From: Acinetobacter portensis
GTDB taxonomy: Bacteria; Pseudomonadota; Gammaproteobacteria; Pseudomonadales; Moraxellaceae
Direction: 5' to 3'
DNA: 64,000 nt
NCBI RefSeq assembly: GCF_009372215.1
Contig: NZ_LWRV01000113.1
Location: 1 to 64,000, forward strand
Position 1 is the first letter of the stretch; every line of letters starts with the position of its first letter. The notes beneath the pieces are model-generated. The model saw only the letters and a program-made list of their open reading frames with translations. It was not told the origin of the DNA and searched no databases. Positions 47,713 through 57,605 of the stretch are shown here, one piece after another. Made by a program: the position numbers and the translations under genes.

Positions 47713-48087
47713 ATGAAACCCTATAATAAAAAATTAAAACAAGCCTCACGTGACTTACGTAACAATATGACAGAAGCTGAAAAGTTATTGTGGTCGCGAC
47801 TGCGAAATAAACAAATATTAGGTTTGCAGTTTTATCGGCAAAAGCCAATTTTGAATTACATCGTAGATTTTTATTGTCCTGCTGCAAATTTAGTGATTGA
47901 GTGTGATGGTAGTCAGCACTTTACGGATGAAGGATTAGAAGCAGATAGTCTTCGTGATGAGGTTTTGGCTCAACTTGGATTAAACGTATTAAGGTTTGAT
48001 AATGGGCAGGTGATGGGGCAGATTAATAATGTGGTGGAAGTGATTTATCGGTATTGTTTGGACATTTTGACAATAGAATCTCCCTAA
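47713..48087 (+). CDS. DUF559 (Vsr-like PD-(D/E)XK) endonuclease-domain protein
   Basis: A 124-residue DUF559 protein, a family related to very-short-patch-repair endonucleases. Helical start with LRNNMTEAEKLLWSRLRNKQ (about 17-36), then the nuclease-like core: DFYCPAANLVIECDGSQH with Asp near 54 and Glu-Cys-Asp-Gly near 64-67, and a final LNVLRFDN strand. The activity is a family inference. Its last codons (Glu-Ser-Pro-stop) are encoded inside repeat copy B, so gene and repeat have a fixed junction, as in a mobile unit. The start is ATG 47713, with weak GAGAATAAA upstream. Confidence 0.88.
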   Translation: MKPYNKKLKQASRDLRNNMTEAEKLLWSRLRNKQILGLQFYRQKPILNYIVDFYCPAANLVIECDGSQHFTDEGLEADSLRDEVLAQLGLNVLRFDNGQVMGQINNVVEVIYRYCLDILTIESP

Positions 48088-48191
48088 ATCCCTCTTTGGA
48101 AAAGAGGGACTTCACGCTAATTTGATCACGGTTGTGGATTCGCATAATTTCTCACCTATTAAAAGGTGAGCTGTATGGAGCAAGAGGAGTG
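48076..48191 (+). repeat. Flanking repeat, copy B (about 116 bp)
   Basis: Same orientation as copy A. Perfect palindrome TCCCTCTTT (48089) / AAAGAGGGA (48101). A second palindrome, CTCACCT / AGGTGAG, is intact here and degenerate in copy A. The TAA in CCCTAAATCC is the DUF559 stop codon. Confidence 0.85.
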
Positions 48192-48269
48192 CTTAAGGAA
48201 ATTATAAATATACTAGATTTTAACGTAAGTATTTGATAAAAATTCTAGATTAAAAATAAAATCTAACTA

Positions 48270-49108
48270 GAGTCTGTTGACATTTCATAATGGTAACCAG
48301 ATAAAAATACAGGCTAAAGCAAGTGAGTTTTCATAATTCCGCTTTAGCTTGTCATAACGAGTGGCAATACCCCTGAAATGTTTTAATCTGGCAAATGCGT
48401 TTTCAACTAAGTGCCTGATTTTATATAAGTGCCAGTCCATATGTTCATTATTGGATTTACTGTTACCTTTTTTTGGAATATTGGCTTTCGTTTTTGTACT
48501 TTTAATTTTCTCTCTGAGAAATTCTGAGTCATAACCCTTATCAGCACACAAGATCTCTGTTTCTGCTAAATCCAAGCAATCGATTAACCTAGGTGCAACT
48601 TTCACATCATGAGTTGTGCCATCACCAATAATAAACTCGATAGGATTTCCGTTTGCATCTACAGCTAAATGAATTTTAGAGCTATTCCCACCGATACTTT
48701 TGGAAATTGATTGATCTTTAACTCCTGTCGCATGTTGATGCGCTCTCACATGACTAGCATCAATAAAGATCCATTCCAAATCTGCATCGCTCGACAATAA
48801 TTTAAATATTTTTAACAACTTACTATCTTTACACCAACGATTAAATTTCTTAAAAATAGAGTTTGGCTTACCAAAGACCTCGGGTAGATCCCGCCAAGGG
48901 CATCCCGTTCTAATGCGATAAAGAATAGCTTCAATAAATAATCTTAAATTATGTTTGAGATAAATACTGAAATTGACGAGAATAGATTTTAGCTTAGACC
49001 AGTGTTGATCTGTCAGCATAGTTCGAGGCATAGCGAGAAGTGAATTTGGTTTGACGATTGAATTTTACTTTCTCGCTATTTTTTTGAACAGCAAATGTCA
49101 ACAGACCC
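48270..49108 (-). mobile_element. IS5-family insertion sequence (839 bp)
   Basis: A complete insertion sequence. Terminal inverted repeats share GTCTGTTGACATTT at both ends (left 48272-48285; right read on the minus strand from 49106). TA occurs directly on both sides (48268-48269 and 49109-49110), fitting a 2-bp target duplication. It encodes one intact transposase on the minus strand, running nearly its full length. Confidence 0.88.
48285..49031 (-). CDS. IS5-family transposase
   Basis: A 248-residue single-ORF DDE transposase. N-terminal segment LTDQHWSKLK and PWRDLPEVFGKPNSIFKKFNRW are typical of the IS5/IS427 group. Catalytic residues are visible: first Asp in IFIDASHVRAHQHA, second Asp in ILCADKGYDSE, and Glu in LVENAFARLKHFRGIATRYDK (split over the motif). 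It is uninterrupted, so the element may be active. Many IS427 elements need a frameshift to make a full protein; this one does not. Confidence 0.93.
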   Translation of the reverse strand: MPRTMLTDQHWSKLKSILVNFSIYLKHNLRLFIEAILYRIRTGCPWRDLPEVFGKPNSIFKKFNRWCKDSKLLKIFKLLSSDADLEWIFIDASHVRAHQHATGVKDQSISKSIGGNSSKIHLAVDANGNPIEFIIGDGTTHDVKVAPRLIDCLDLAETEILCADKGYDSEFLREKIKSTKTKANIPKKGNSKSNNEHMDWHLYKIRHLVENAFARLKHFRGIATRYDKLKRNYENSLALACIFIWLPL

Positions 49109-49113
49109 TAATT

Positions 49114-50289
49114 ATGAAGAAAGAAAAAAGACCATTTACAAATGGGGATGTGAAGCGTGCAAGTTATTCTTTGATTGATCCTGACTTGGAGAATAACGAA
49201 GAGCTTTTATCGCAAACGATAAGTGTATTAACTTATTGGCGTAATTGCCATGTTGTGCCTTTATCTCAAGCAGAAATGCTAGTTTTAAAATATATAAATA
49301 GAATTGATAAAGATGCGTATATTGCAAAACGGTTAAAAAGATTGGAGTCAATTAGAAAAAAATTAAACTACAATAAACATAATTCAAATGGTCCAATGGT
49401 ATTAACCAGTATGCAAGACATAGCTGGTATACGCATAGTTTTAACAAATAATGTAAAGCTAAAGAATTTTTTTAAAGTTCTAGAGAAAGAAAATTGTTTT
49501 AGAGAAAATGGTGTATTAATAAAACTTAAAGATTATATCAAAGTTCCTAAAGATGATGGATATAGAGGTATACATCTAGTAGCAAAGTTCAAAAATGAAT
49601 TTGGTGATAATAAAAAAGTTGAATTTCAATTAAGAACCAAATTACAACATAGTTGGGCAACCAGTTTAGAAATTGTAGATTTATTTACTAAGCAAAACTT
49701 GAAAAGTAATGATGGGGGCGAGGGGTGGAAAGTCTTTTTTGGACAGGTAGGAAAACAGTTTGAAATAATTGAAAATTTACCATCATTTGAAAAAAATGAT
49801 CAAAAGTTGGTAGTAAGCGAATATTTGAAATATCTTAAATTACATCCACAGGCTTTATATCAATCTATAGCTATTTACAAATTTATTACTACTCCATTAG
49901 AAGGTATAGTCACAAAGGTCACTGTTGAAGGTTTATTTAAGTTATATGCTGAATCCTTAAATGAAATTAATGAAAAGATCATAATGCATAATAAGTCTAT
50001 TGATGATTTAGTATTATTACGTTTGAATGTACTTAATAGACAGCTAGAGTTAGATTTTTTTAATAAAAACCAAACAGAAAAAGCTTCGGAACAATATGGT
50101 TTTTATGAGACAAAATTAGCAAAGAATCCTAATTGGGTTGTCGCTTTATTATCGACAAATGCTATAGGTGGTTTAAAGCAAGCATATCCTAACTACTTTG
50201 CTGATTCTGAAGTATTTTTATCTTATATAACATTAATAAAATACGGTGCAGTAATTGTCTTTAATCAACAGAGAAAAATATCAGCTTAA
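49114..50289 (+). CDS. Stand-alone RelA/SpoT-domain protein
   Basis: A 391-residue protein with one RelA/SpoT nucleotide pyrophosphokinase domain at about 65-185: RLESIRKKL, MQDIAGIRIV, GYRGIHL (Tyr150-Gly152-His154) and EFQLRTKLQHSWA (Glu170 to Arg174), all the core motifs. No hydrolase, TGS or ACT domain. The C-terminal half (about 190-391) is helical and unrecognised. Could be a small alarmone synthetase or a toxSAS-type toxin that modifies tRNA; sequence alone cannot decide. ATG 49114 is the start; longer forms would read into the IS. The insertion ends three bases before this ATG. No antitoxin ORF is adjacent. Confidence 0.85.
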   Translation: MKKEKRPFTNGDVKRASYSLIDPDLENNEELLSQTISVLTYWRNCHVVPLSQAEMLVLKYINRIDKDAYIAKRLKRLESIRKKLNYNKHNSNGPMVLTSMQDIAGIRIVLTNNVKLKNFFKVLEKENCFRENGVLIKLKDYIKVPKDDGYRGIHLVAKFKNEFGDNKKVEFQLRTKLQHSWATSLEIVDLFTKQNLKSNDGGEGWKVFFGQVGKQFEIIENLPSFEKNDQKLVVSEYLKYLKLHPQALYQSIAIYKFITTPLEGIVTKVTVEGLFKLYAESLNEINEKIIMHNKSIDDLVLLRLNVLNRQLELDFFNKNQTEKASEQYGFYETKLAKNPNWVVALLSTNAIGGLKQAYPNYFADSEVFLSYITLIKYGAVIVFNQQRKISA

Positions 50290-50290
50290 T

Positions 50291-50322
50291 AAAAAAATCC
50301 CCTCAATCGAGGGGATTTTTTT
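50291..50322. terminator. Shared terminator between the RelA/SpoT gene and metH
   Basis: Stem AATCCCCTC / GAGGGGATT with seven-base A- and T-runs and loop AATC. Confidence 0.93.
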
Positions 50323-50338
50323 ATATTCGATACGAATG

Positions 50339-50381
50339 GATTCTTCCCCCTTTATCAAAGGGGGCTAGGGGGATTCTTAAG
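50339..50381 (-). repeat. Third partial copy of the DUF559-flanking repeat
   Basis: On the minus strand it starts AGAATCCCCCTAGCCCCC and contains the palindrome CCCCCTTT (50346) / AAAGGGGG (50357), matching the head of repeats A and B in layout but with the GC pairs changed. It begins right at the metH stop codon. Confidence 0.65.
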
Positions 50382-53300
50382 AAATCGAATCATCCAAATT
50401 CGGCGCTAACCAACGTTTCGCTTCATCCAACGTCCAACCTTTACGTTTCGCATAATCTTCCAACTGATCGCCAGAGATTTTACCTACGTTAAAGTAATCA
50501 GTTTCAGGGTTTGCATAATAGAAACCGCTCACAGAAGAAGGTGGCCACATTGCAAAACTAGACGTTAAGAAAGTACCCATCTTCTCAGTTGAACCTAACC
50601 AATCAAACAATGGCGCTTTTTCAGAATGCTCAGGACAAGCAGGGTAGCCAGGCGCAGGACGAATACCGACATACTTCTCTTTAATCAAATCATCATTCGT
50701 TAAAGTTTCAGAAGCTTGATAACCCCAGAACTCTTTACGAATACGCTGATGTAAATGCTCAGCAAATGCTTCAGCGAAACGGTCACCTAAAGCTTGAACC
50801 AAAATCGCATTATAGTCATCACCTTTGGCTTTATATTCTTGTGACATTTCTTCTGCACCAAAGATCGATACAGTGAAACCACCTAAGTAATCTTGAGCAA
50901 CGTCTTTTGGTGCAATAAAGTCAGCTAAAGAGTAGTTTGCTTTGCCTGTCACTTTGTCAGACTGCTGACGAATATGCTCAAATGAATGTGTCACATAGCC
51001 ATTTTCATCAGTGACTGCAACCGTATCTGCTGCAATGCGGTTTGCAGGGTAAATGCTGAATGTTGCACGTGCATCGAAGCGTTTGTTTTCAATAATGTCT
51101 TTCAACATAATTTGCGCTTGTTCATACAAATCACGTGCTGCTTCACCCACCACTTCATCTTCTAGAATTTTTGGGAATTTGCCCGCCAAGCTCCAAGAAA
51201 TAAAGAATGGTGTCCAGTCGAAGTATTCCACCAAGGTTTCTAAAGAATAGTTAGTGAAAGTCTGTGAACCAATGAAGTTTGGTTTAACAGGTGCATGCTT
51301 TTCGAAATCAATTTTAAAGCCATTTTCAACCGATTGTGCATAAGATAACTTCGCCGCTTTTGGTTGCTTATTTGCTAAGCGGATGCGGATTTTTTCATAA
51401 TCCGCAGCATAATCTTCTGCCAATTGTGGCTTCATTTCAGCAGAGAGTAATTGAGTTGCAACACCCACAGCACGTGAAGCATCCGCCGTATAGTACACGC
51501 CATCATTTTGATATTGCGGTGAAATTTTTACAGCGGTATGTGCTTTAGAAGTTGTAGCACCACCAATCATCAGTGGAATGTTAAAGCCTTTACGTTGCAT
51601 TTCTTTCGCAACAAAAACCATTTCATCGAGTGACGGTGTGATCAAACCTGACAAGCCAATGATATCAACTTTTTCATCAATTGCAGTTTGTAGAATCTTC
51701 TCACACGGTACCATCACGCCAAGGTCAACGATGTCATAACCATTACAACCAAGTACAACGCCTACAATGTTTTTACCAATGTCGTGTACGTCACCTTTAA
51801 CCGTTGCAAGTAAGATTTTACCTTTAGATTGAGCACCTGTTTTTTCAGCTTCAATAAACGGGTTAAGCCATGCAACCGCTTGTTTCATTACACGTGCAGA
51901 TTTAACCACTTGTGGTAAGAACATTTTACCTGAACCAAACAGATCACCGACTACGTTCATACCCGCCATTAAAGGACCTTCGATCACATCGAGTGGGCGA
52001 GTAGATTCTAAACGTGCTTCTTCAGTATCTTGGTCGATATACGTGGTGATGCCTTTAACGAGTGCGTATTCAAGACGTTTTGCAACGCTTGCATTACGCC
52101 ATTCAAGGTTTTCTTCCGCTTTTTGTGCGCCCGCTTGACCACGGTATTTTTCAGCAACAGTCAGTAATTTTTCTGTTGCATCCTGACCGCTTTCACCTTG
52201 ATTTTGGTTGAGTACAACATCTTCAACGGCAGCTTTTAACTCTGTATCAATATCATCGTAAATCGCCATTTGACCTGCGTTTACAATACCCATGGTCATG
52301 CCTTGTTGGATGGCATGATATAAGAACACTGAGTGAATGGCTTCACGTACAGGCTCATTACCACGGAATGAGAACGATACGTTTGATACACCACCTGAAA
52401 TCATTGCATGTGGTAGGTTTTGTTTAATCCAACCTGTTGCTTCAATGAAGTCCACACCGTAGTTGTTGTGTTCTTCAATCCCTGTTGCTACCGCAAATAC
52501 GTTCGGGTCAAAGATAATATCTTCAGCAGGGAAGCCCACTTCATTCACAAGTACATCGTATGAACGCTTACAAATTTCACGTTTACGTGCTGCTGTATCT
52601 GCCTGACCATCTTCATCGAAAGCCATTACAATAACAGCGGCACCGTACTGACGACATAAACGCGCACGTTCTACAAATTCGTCATAACCTTCTTTTAAAG
52701 AAATTGAGTTAACAACAGCTTTGCCTTGAACGCATTTTAAACCTGCTTCAATGATGTCCCATTTTGATGAGTCAATCATGATTGGCACGCGTGAGATGTC
52801 AGGCTCGGAAGCGACAAGATTCAGGAAATGCACCATTGCACCTTGTGAATCGAGCATGCCTTCATCCATGTTAATGTCGATGATCTGTGCGCCAGCTTCA
52901 ACTTGTTGACGTGCAACATCTAAGGCTTCGGCAAAGTTTTCTTCTTTAATTAAACGAAGGAATTTTTTAGAACCCGTAACGTTGGTACGTTCACCTACGT
53001 TTACGAATAATGAATCTTTAGTGATGTTAAATGGCTCTAATCCACTTAAACGACATGCAGGTTCAATGTCAGGAATTTGACGAGGTGTAATACCATCAAC
53101 CGCTTGTGCAATCGCACGGATGTGGTCAGGTGTTGTACCACAGCAACCGCCTGTAATATTAATTAAGCCACTTTCAGCAAATTCTTTAATAAATGCAGCT
53201 GTTTCTTCAGGCGTTTCATCATAACCACCAAAGGCATTCGGTAAGCCTGCGTTTGGATGCGCTGACACAAACGTATCGGCAACGTCAGACACGGTTTTTA

Positions 53301-54063
53301 CGTGTGGACGCATTGCATCCGCACCGAGGGCACAGTTAAAGCCAATAGATAAAGGCTCTGCATGGCGCATTGAGTTCCAGAATGCTTCTGCTGTTTGACC
53401 TGTTAAAGTACGACCTGAGGCATCTGTAATTGTGCCTGAAATCATAATTGGTAATTCATAACCAATTTCTTTAAATACTTCTTTTACCGCAAAAATTGCA
53501 GCTTTAGCATTTAAGGTATCGAATACAGTTTCAATTAAGATGATGTCTACACCACCTTCAATCAAGGCTTTAGTCGATTCAATATAATCAACTTTTAAAG
53601 CATCAAAAGTGATGTTACGGAATGCAGGATCATTCACGTTAGGTGAAATAGATGTTGTACGTGATGTAGGACCAATAACACCTGCCACGAAACGTGGTTT
53701 TTCAGGTGTTGAATACTTTTCACATGCTGCTTTAGCAAGACGAGCCGCAGCAATGTTGATTTCAGGAACTAAATCTTCCATGTGGTAGTCAGACATTGAA
53801 ACACGTGTACCGTTAAAGGTATTGGTTTCAATAATGTCAGCACCTGCTTCTAAATAAGCTTCGTGAATACCTTGAATAATTTGAGGTTGTGTAAGGACTA
53901 AAAGATCGTTATTACCTTTGAGGTCTGATGCCCAATCTGCAAAACGTTCACCACGGTAATCTGCTTCTTCTAATTTATGGCGTTGGATCATGGTACCCAT
54001 CGCACCATCGATAATTAAAATTCTTTTGCTAAGAAGCTCTTTTAGGGTGGCAAGTGTAGACAT
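50377..54063 (-). CDS. metH: Cobalamin-dependent methionine synthase
   Basis: Transfers a methyl group from methyltetrahydrofolate to homocysteine via cobalamin. Length 1228 residues, like E. coli MetH (1227). Domains in order: homocysteine/zinc-binding (about 1-330; ligands in NCALGADAM and GGCCGTTPD), pterin-binding (about 345-610), cobalamin cap and binding domain (about 645-880; the lower ligand His760 in DVHDIGKN), and the reactivation domain (about 895-1228; [15 protein letters not shown] near 1140). All metal and cofactor residues are intact. It stands alone on the minus strand. I see no cobalamin riboswitch upstream. Confidence 0.97.
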   Translation of the reverse strand: MSTLATLKELLSKRILIIDGAMGTMIQRHKLEEADYRGERFADWASDLKGNNDLLVLTQPQIIQGIHEAYLEAGADIIETNTFNGTRVSMSDYHMEDLVPEINIAAARLAKAACEKYSTPEKPRFVAGVIGPTSRTTSISPNVNDPAFRNITFDALKVDYIESTKALIEGGVDIILIETVFDTLNAKAAIFAVKEVFKEIGYELPIMISGTITDASGRTLTGQTAEAFWNSMRHAEPLSIGFNCALGADAMRPHVKTVSDVADTFVSAHPNAGLPNAFGGYDETPEETAAFIKEFAESGLINITGGCCGTTPDHIRAIAQAVDGITPRQIPDIEPACRLSGLEPFNITKDSLFVNVGERTNVTGSKKFLRLIKEENFAEALDVARQQVEAGAQIIDINMDEGMLDSQGAMVHFLNLVASEPDISRVPIMIDSSKWDIIEAGLKCVQGKAVVNSISLKEGYDEFVERARLCRQYGAAVIVMAFDEDGQADTAARKREICKRSYDVLVNEVGFPAEDIIFDPNVFAVATGIEEHNNYGVDFIEATGWIKQNLPHAMISGGVSNVSFSFRGNEPVREAIHSVFLYHAIQQGMTMGIVNAGQMAIYDDIDTELKAAVEDVVLNQNQGESGQDATEKLLTVAEKYRGQAGAQKAEENLEWRNASVAKRLEYALVKGITTYIDQDTEEARLESTRPLDVIEGPLMAGMNVVGDLFGSGKMFLPQVVKSARVMKQAVAWLNPFIEAEKTGAQSKGKILLATVKGDVHDIGKNIVGVVLGCNGYDIVDLGVMVPCEKILQTAIDEKVDIIGLSGLITPSLDEMVFVAKEMQRKGFNIPLMIGGATTSKAHTAVKISPQYQNDGVYYTADASRAVGVATQLLSAEMKPQLAEDYAADYEKIRIRLANKQPKAAKLSYAQSVENGFKIDFEKHAPVKPNFIGSQTFTNYSLETLVEYFDWTPFFISWSLAGKFPKILEDEVVGEAARDLYEQAQIMLKDIIENKRFDARATFSIYPANRIAADTVAVTDENGYVTHSFEHIRQQSDKVTGKANYSLADFIAPKDVAQDYLGGFTVSIFGAEEMSQEYKAKGDDYNAILVQALGDRFAEAFAEHLHQRIRKEFWGYQASETLTNDDLIKEKYVGIRPAPGYPACPEHSEKAPLFDWLGSTEKMGTFLTSSFAMWPPSSVSGFYYANPETDYFNVGKISGDQLEDYAKRKGWTLDEAKRWLAPNLDDSIS

Positions 54064-54434
54064 TCAAACGTTCTCAGAAGGAATTAAAAAACGGTAATAA
54101 TCTTAACAGATTAGCATATTGAATTCTGCGCTGCTTTCGTCAGAAAGTTGGATATAGATGATTTGAAAAAGTTATAAGACAAAGAATGTATTTTAATCAA
54201 GTTTAATAGGTTAATAGTTCAGCAAAGTAGGGGAGTTTATTTAATGACTATTTGATTAAAAGTTACACAAAGTAACAAATATTATTTATTTAAAAAGATA
54301 ACAGATTTAAGTACTTAGTTTTAATTTAATAAAATAACTACTCAGTCACAGTATTTTTAATTAAAAGTGATTGATTAAATAATAAACGATAATAAAATGA
54401 GTTATAAATCACAAAAAATTAAAAAATAAGCTAT
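54064..54434. other. 371-bp divergent intergenic region between metH and the autotransporter
   Basis: AT-rich, no supported ORF and no recognisable riboswitch. It must carry both promoters. I found no strong inverted repeat. Confidence 0.4.
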
Positions 54435-57368
54435 ATGAATAAAGTCTATAAGTTAATTTGGTGTATGTCTCGCAATATTTGGGTAGTGTGTTCTGAGTTG
54501 GGGCGTGCATCGACAAAATCTAGCCATAGAAAAATAATAATTACAGGTTTTATTGCATTAAATTCAACTATTGTTTTTGCTGTAGAGTGTACTTCAGGAG
54601 TATCTCCTAGATATGCAATAACGAATCAGCAAAATGCACAGTGTACTATATCTATTGCCAACGATAACTTTTCTAATGCTTATAACTATCTATTAGTACG
54701 TCGCGGTAATGTTACGTTTACAGATGACTTTACATTGGTTATGTCTGGAAAGTCTGGTGTTTTTGCAGGGAATGTGAGTGGGATTACTGCTCAATACTCA
54801 CCTTCTACGATTACTGGTAAAAATTTAACTATGACACTTAATGCTACAGGTTTTACAGGAAATGTTATTGGTGTCGATAATAGTAGTGCAAATACCATTA
54901 AATTTAATGATGTAAGAATTACGGCAAATCCAAGTCTATGGTCAAGCTATAGTTATGGCTTACTTGCTGGATCATCAACCGATTCGGGCGATTCTTCAGC
55001 AGCATCAAGCTATTCCGATATTATTGTGAATGATGCAACAATTACAATTGCAAATAATAGTGGTCAAAGTGCTGCATTACGTGCGATTCAAGGTGGACAT
55101 AACAATAATATTGTAAATGGAAACGGCTCTACAGGGCGTATTACTGTAAATGGCAATTTAACGGCAAATGTTTCAGGTTCAAATTCAAGTGGTATTTATG
55201 TTTCTGGTGTAAGTAATACTCCAGTTGTGATTTTAAATGGAAGTAATAATTATATTAAGACAGTAAATAGCACAAATGGAAGTGCTGTTAAATTAGGTAA
55301 GGCGAATGATATTCTCGGTGGAGGGGCTGGTCAGCTGATTTTGAACGGTTCTCTTACTATCGACACTACGCAATCGAGCGGGGCGGCGATTCGTTTAATC
55401 GATAATTCATTTTTTGATAGTTCAAATACAAACTCATCACTTACAGTAGATGCAAAAGGTAGTGCAATTCATGTGAGTAATTCAGATGTTGGAACAGGAA
55501 TAAACAATGGTAATGCGACATCTACGGGCGCAAAAATATATTTAAATCAAGCAAATTTGAAATCTACATCAGAAGATAAATCTTTAATTTTAGTTAACTC
55601 AAAGCAAAAAAATGTAGAGATAAAAGTCAATAAAACAAGTGATTTAACTGCGAGTTCAAAAGCTTGGCTGTTAGAAGTACAAGGTGACTCAACTGTCGAT
55701 GCTAAATTTGAAAAAAATGTATATTTACAAGGGTTAGTTTCAAAATCAACAGTCGGCGATTTAAATATTGAATTGAAAGATAATTCTAAATGGCAGTTAG
55801 CTAAGAATAACGCTATAACATTATCCACTTTTTCAAATTTAGTATTAGATGAATCTACTTTAAATGCATTTGATGTAGAGCAAGCAAATTGGGGTGCTTC
55901 AAATTTTACATTACAAGGCCAAAGTGTTAACTCTAAAAGTGGTGTGATTAATATTGATAATGGCAAGGTTGGAGACAAACTTACAATTGATGGTAATTAT
56001 ATAGCGAGTGGCTCTGCAACAGTTAAAATGAATACTTTGTGGAATGGTCCTGGTGATGATGTCGGTACAAACTCATCTTCTGATGTTTTGACTATTACTG
56101 GGCGTGCGACAGGAATGACGACAGTCGTTCCTGTGAGCGCTAATGGAACATTAAATTTAATAGATGGGAATGTGACACAAATCCAAAGTATTATTAATAC
56201 AGTTCCTGTGATTAATGTTGAAACAGCAGGTACTCAAGCATTCCAAGGTAATGCAAGAACAACAGGTATATCTCAGGTACAGCTTGCTATGAGAAGTAAT
56301 TCAGTTACAAATCAAGATGAATACTACTGGACAGCGAAAGCAACACAAAGAAATATTGAAATTATAAATCCTGAAACACCAAGCTATACTCAAATGCCTA
56401 TTGCGAATATGGAGTTAGGTTATACAATATTAGGAACATTACATGAACGTCGTGGGGAAAATCAGACACTCGCATGGGATGACTGTGGAACATGTGTTAA
56501 AGATAACCAAGGTCAAAGTTGGGGGCGTGTAGTTGGTAGTCATCTAGATTTGGAAGGAAAAAATCGCTTTAACATAAATGGTGAACAGTACTTAATGCAA
56601 CTAGGTCATGATTTTATTATTCACGAAAATATGGAAAAGCAGTCTCGTAATCATACAGGTGCATATATTTCATATGGTCGTAGCGATATGGAATTTGAAG
56701 ACCGTTATAGAGCTATTGATGGACAACTTGTTGATCATAAAAATACAGGTAATGGAAAAACGGATGCATTTAGTTTAGGGCTATACAACACATATTATAA
56801 TAGAAATGGCTCATATGTAGATTTAGTAGGTCAAGTATCTCATTTACGCAATACTTATAATTCTGAAGGTTTAGAACAAGTTAAACAAAATGGTTTAGGT
56901 GTTGTAATTTCATTAGAAGCTGGACGTCCATATGCATTAACAGAACATAAAGATAACGAATCTGGATGGATGGTAGAACCTCAAGCACAATTAATATATC
57001 AATACTTAGGTTTAGATTCATTTAATGATAATGTTCGTACAGTTGATCAGAATGATCAACATGGTTTACGTGGTCGTTTAGGTATTCGTTTAGCGCGAAA
57101 TAGTGAAGCCAAAGATTTGAGAACGAATACGGTTTATTTTACGGCAAATGTACTTCATGATTTTTTACAGCAAAGAGACATTAATATTGGTCCAGATACG
57201 ATTAATGAAAAATACAATAATACATGGGGATCGGTTGGAGTAGGCGCACAATTACCTATAAGCCAACATGGCTATTTCTATGCTGATGGACGTTATGAAC
57301 ATTCATTTACATCAGAAAAGCGTGAAACTTATAAAGGTACTTTAGGTCTGAAATTTACTTGGAAATAA
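54435..57368 (+). CDS. Classical autotransporter (type Va) with extended signal peptide
   Basis: A 977-residue surface or secreted protein. The N-terminus MNKVYKLIWCMSRNIWVVCSE is an extended signal peptide region (ESPR), followed by a hydrophobic helix and cleavage near residue 50 (VFA). The passenger (about 51-690) is Asn/Ser/Thr-rich with repeating strands, as in a beta-helix, and lacks a serine-protease motif. The C-terminal barrel (about 700-977) begins near the SWGRVVGSHLDL segment and matches the autotransporter beta-domain; it ends TWK and not in the usual terminal aromatic. Adhesion or biofilm function is likely by analogy only. A 44-residue ORF follows 55 bp later. Confidence 0.9.
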   Translation: MNKVYKLIWCMSRNIWVVCSELGRASTKSSHRKIIITGFIALNSTIVFAVECTSGVSPRYAITNQQNAQCTISIANDNFSNAYNYLLVRRGNVTFTDDFTLVMSGKSGVFAGNVSGITAQYSPSTITGKNLTMTLNATGFTGNVIGVDNSSANTIKFNDVRITANPSLWSSYSYGLLAGSSTDSGDSSAASSYSDIIVNDATITIANNSGQSAALRAIQGGHNNNIVNGNGSTGRITVNGNLTANVSGSNSSGIYVSGVSNTPVVILNGSNNYIKTVNSTNGSAVKLGKANDILGGGAGQLILNGSLTIDTTQSSGAAIRLIDNSFFDSSNTNSSLTVDAKGSAIHVSNSDVGTGINNGNATSTGAKIYLNQANLKSTSEDKSLILVNSKQKNVEIKVNKTSDLTASSKAWLLEVQGDSTVDAKFEKNVYLQGLVSKSTVGDLNIELKDNSKWQLAKNNAITLSTFSNLVLDESTLNAFDVEQANWGASNFTLQGQSVNSKSGVINIDNGKVGDKLTIDGNYIASGSATVKMNTLWNGPGDDVGTNSSSDVLTITGRATGMTTVVPVSANGTLNLIDGNVTQIQSIINTVPVINVETAGTQAFQGNARTTGISQVQLAMRSNSVTNQDEYYWTAKATQRNIEIINPETPSYTQMPIANMELGYTILGTLHERRGENQTLAWDDCGTCVKDNQGQSWGRVVGSHLDLEGKNRFNINGEQYLMQLGHDFIIHENMEKQSRNHTGAYISYGRSDMEFEDRYRAIDGQLVDHKNTGNGKTDAFSLGLYNTYYNRNGSYVDLVGQVSHLRNTYNSEGLEQVKQNGLGVVISLEAGRPYALTEHKDNESGWMVEPQAQLIYQYLGLDSFNDNVRTVDQNDQHGLRGRLGIRLARNSEAKDLRTNTVYFTANVLHDFLQQRDINIGPDTINEKYNNTWGSVGVGAQLPISQHGYFYADGRYEHSFTSEKRETYKGTLGLKFTWK

Positions 57369-57423
57369 GCAAGTCAAACATAACCAAATTGAAGTTTAAA
57401 AATATAGATGAAAAGGTTATAAA

Positions 57424-57558
57424 ATGAAAAAAAATTATATTGTGCCTCTAACGACAAATTGTATAAATATTATGGGACAACAAGCGTTAAGAGCATGCCT
57501 ACAATCCGACCGTCGCGTAAGCTTAGATATTATTGGAATAAAGAAAAGTCAAAAATGA
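57424..57558 (+). CDS. Small ORF (44 aa) downstream of the autotransporter
   Basis: A short ORF, MKKNYIVPLTTNCINIMGQQ followed by ALRACLQSDRR and a basic tail. AAAAGG lies about 8 bases before ATG 57424, and an intrinsic terminator begins 20 bp after the stop, so it would be the last gene of the autotransporter message. It has two Cys residues and no signal peptide or membrane helix. I do not recognise it. It might be a regulatory or modified peptide or a spurious ORF; codon use is unremarkable. Confidence is modest because of its length. Confidence 0.5.
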   Translation: MKKNYIVPLTTNCINIMGQQALRACLQSDRRVSLDIIGIKKSQK

Positions 57559-57577
57559 ATAATCTTCTATAAAAAGT

Positions 57578-57604
57578 AAAAAAAGAGGCTATAAGCCTCT
57601 TTTT
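57578..57604 (+). terminator. Intrinsic terminator ending the autotransporter unit
   Basis: Stem AAGAGGCT / AGCCTCTT with loop ATA and five T. Confidence 0.9.
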
Positions 57605-57605
57605 A

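Noticed and set aside
47633..47887. An 84-residue ORF on the minus strand across repeat A and the DUF559 gene
   Set aside because: Antisense shadow of a better-supported gene.
49051..49113. N-terminal extension of the RelA/SpoT-domain protein from TTG 49051
   Set aside because: These codons lie inside the insertion sequence, so the extension is an insertion artefact; ATG 49114 is the original start.
54064..54434. Possible cobalamin riboswitch upstream of metH
   Set aside because: No B12-box sequence or paired-helix layout was seen; the region is plain AT-rich.
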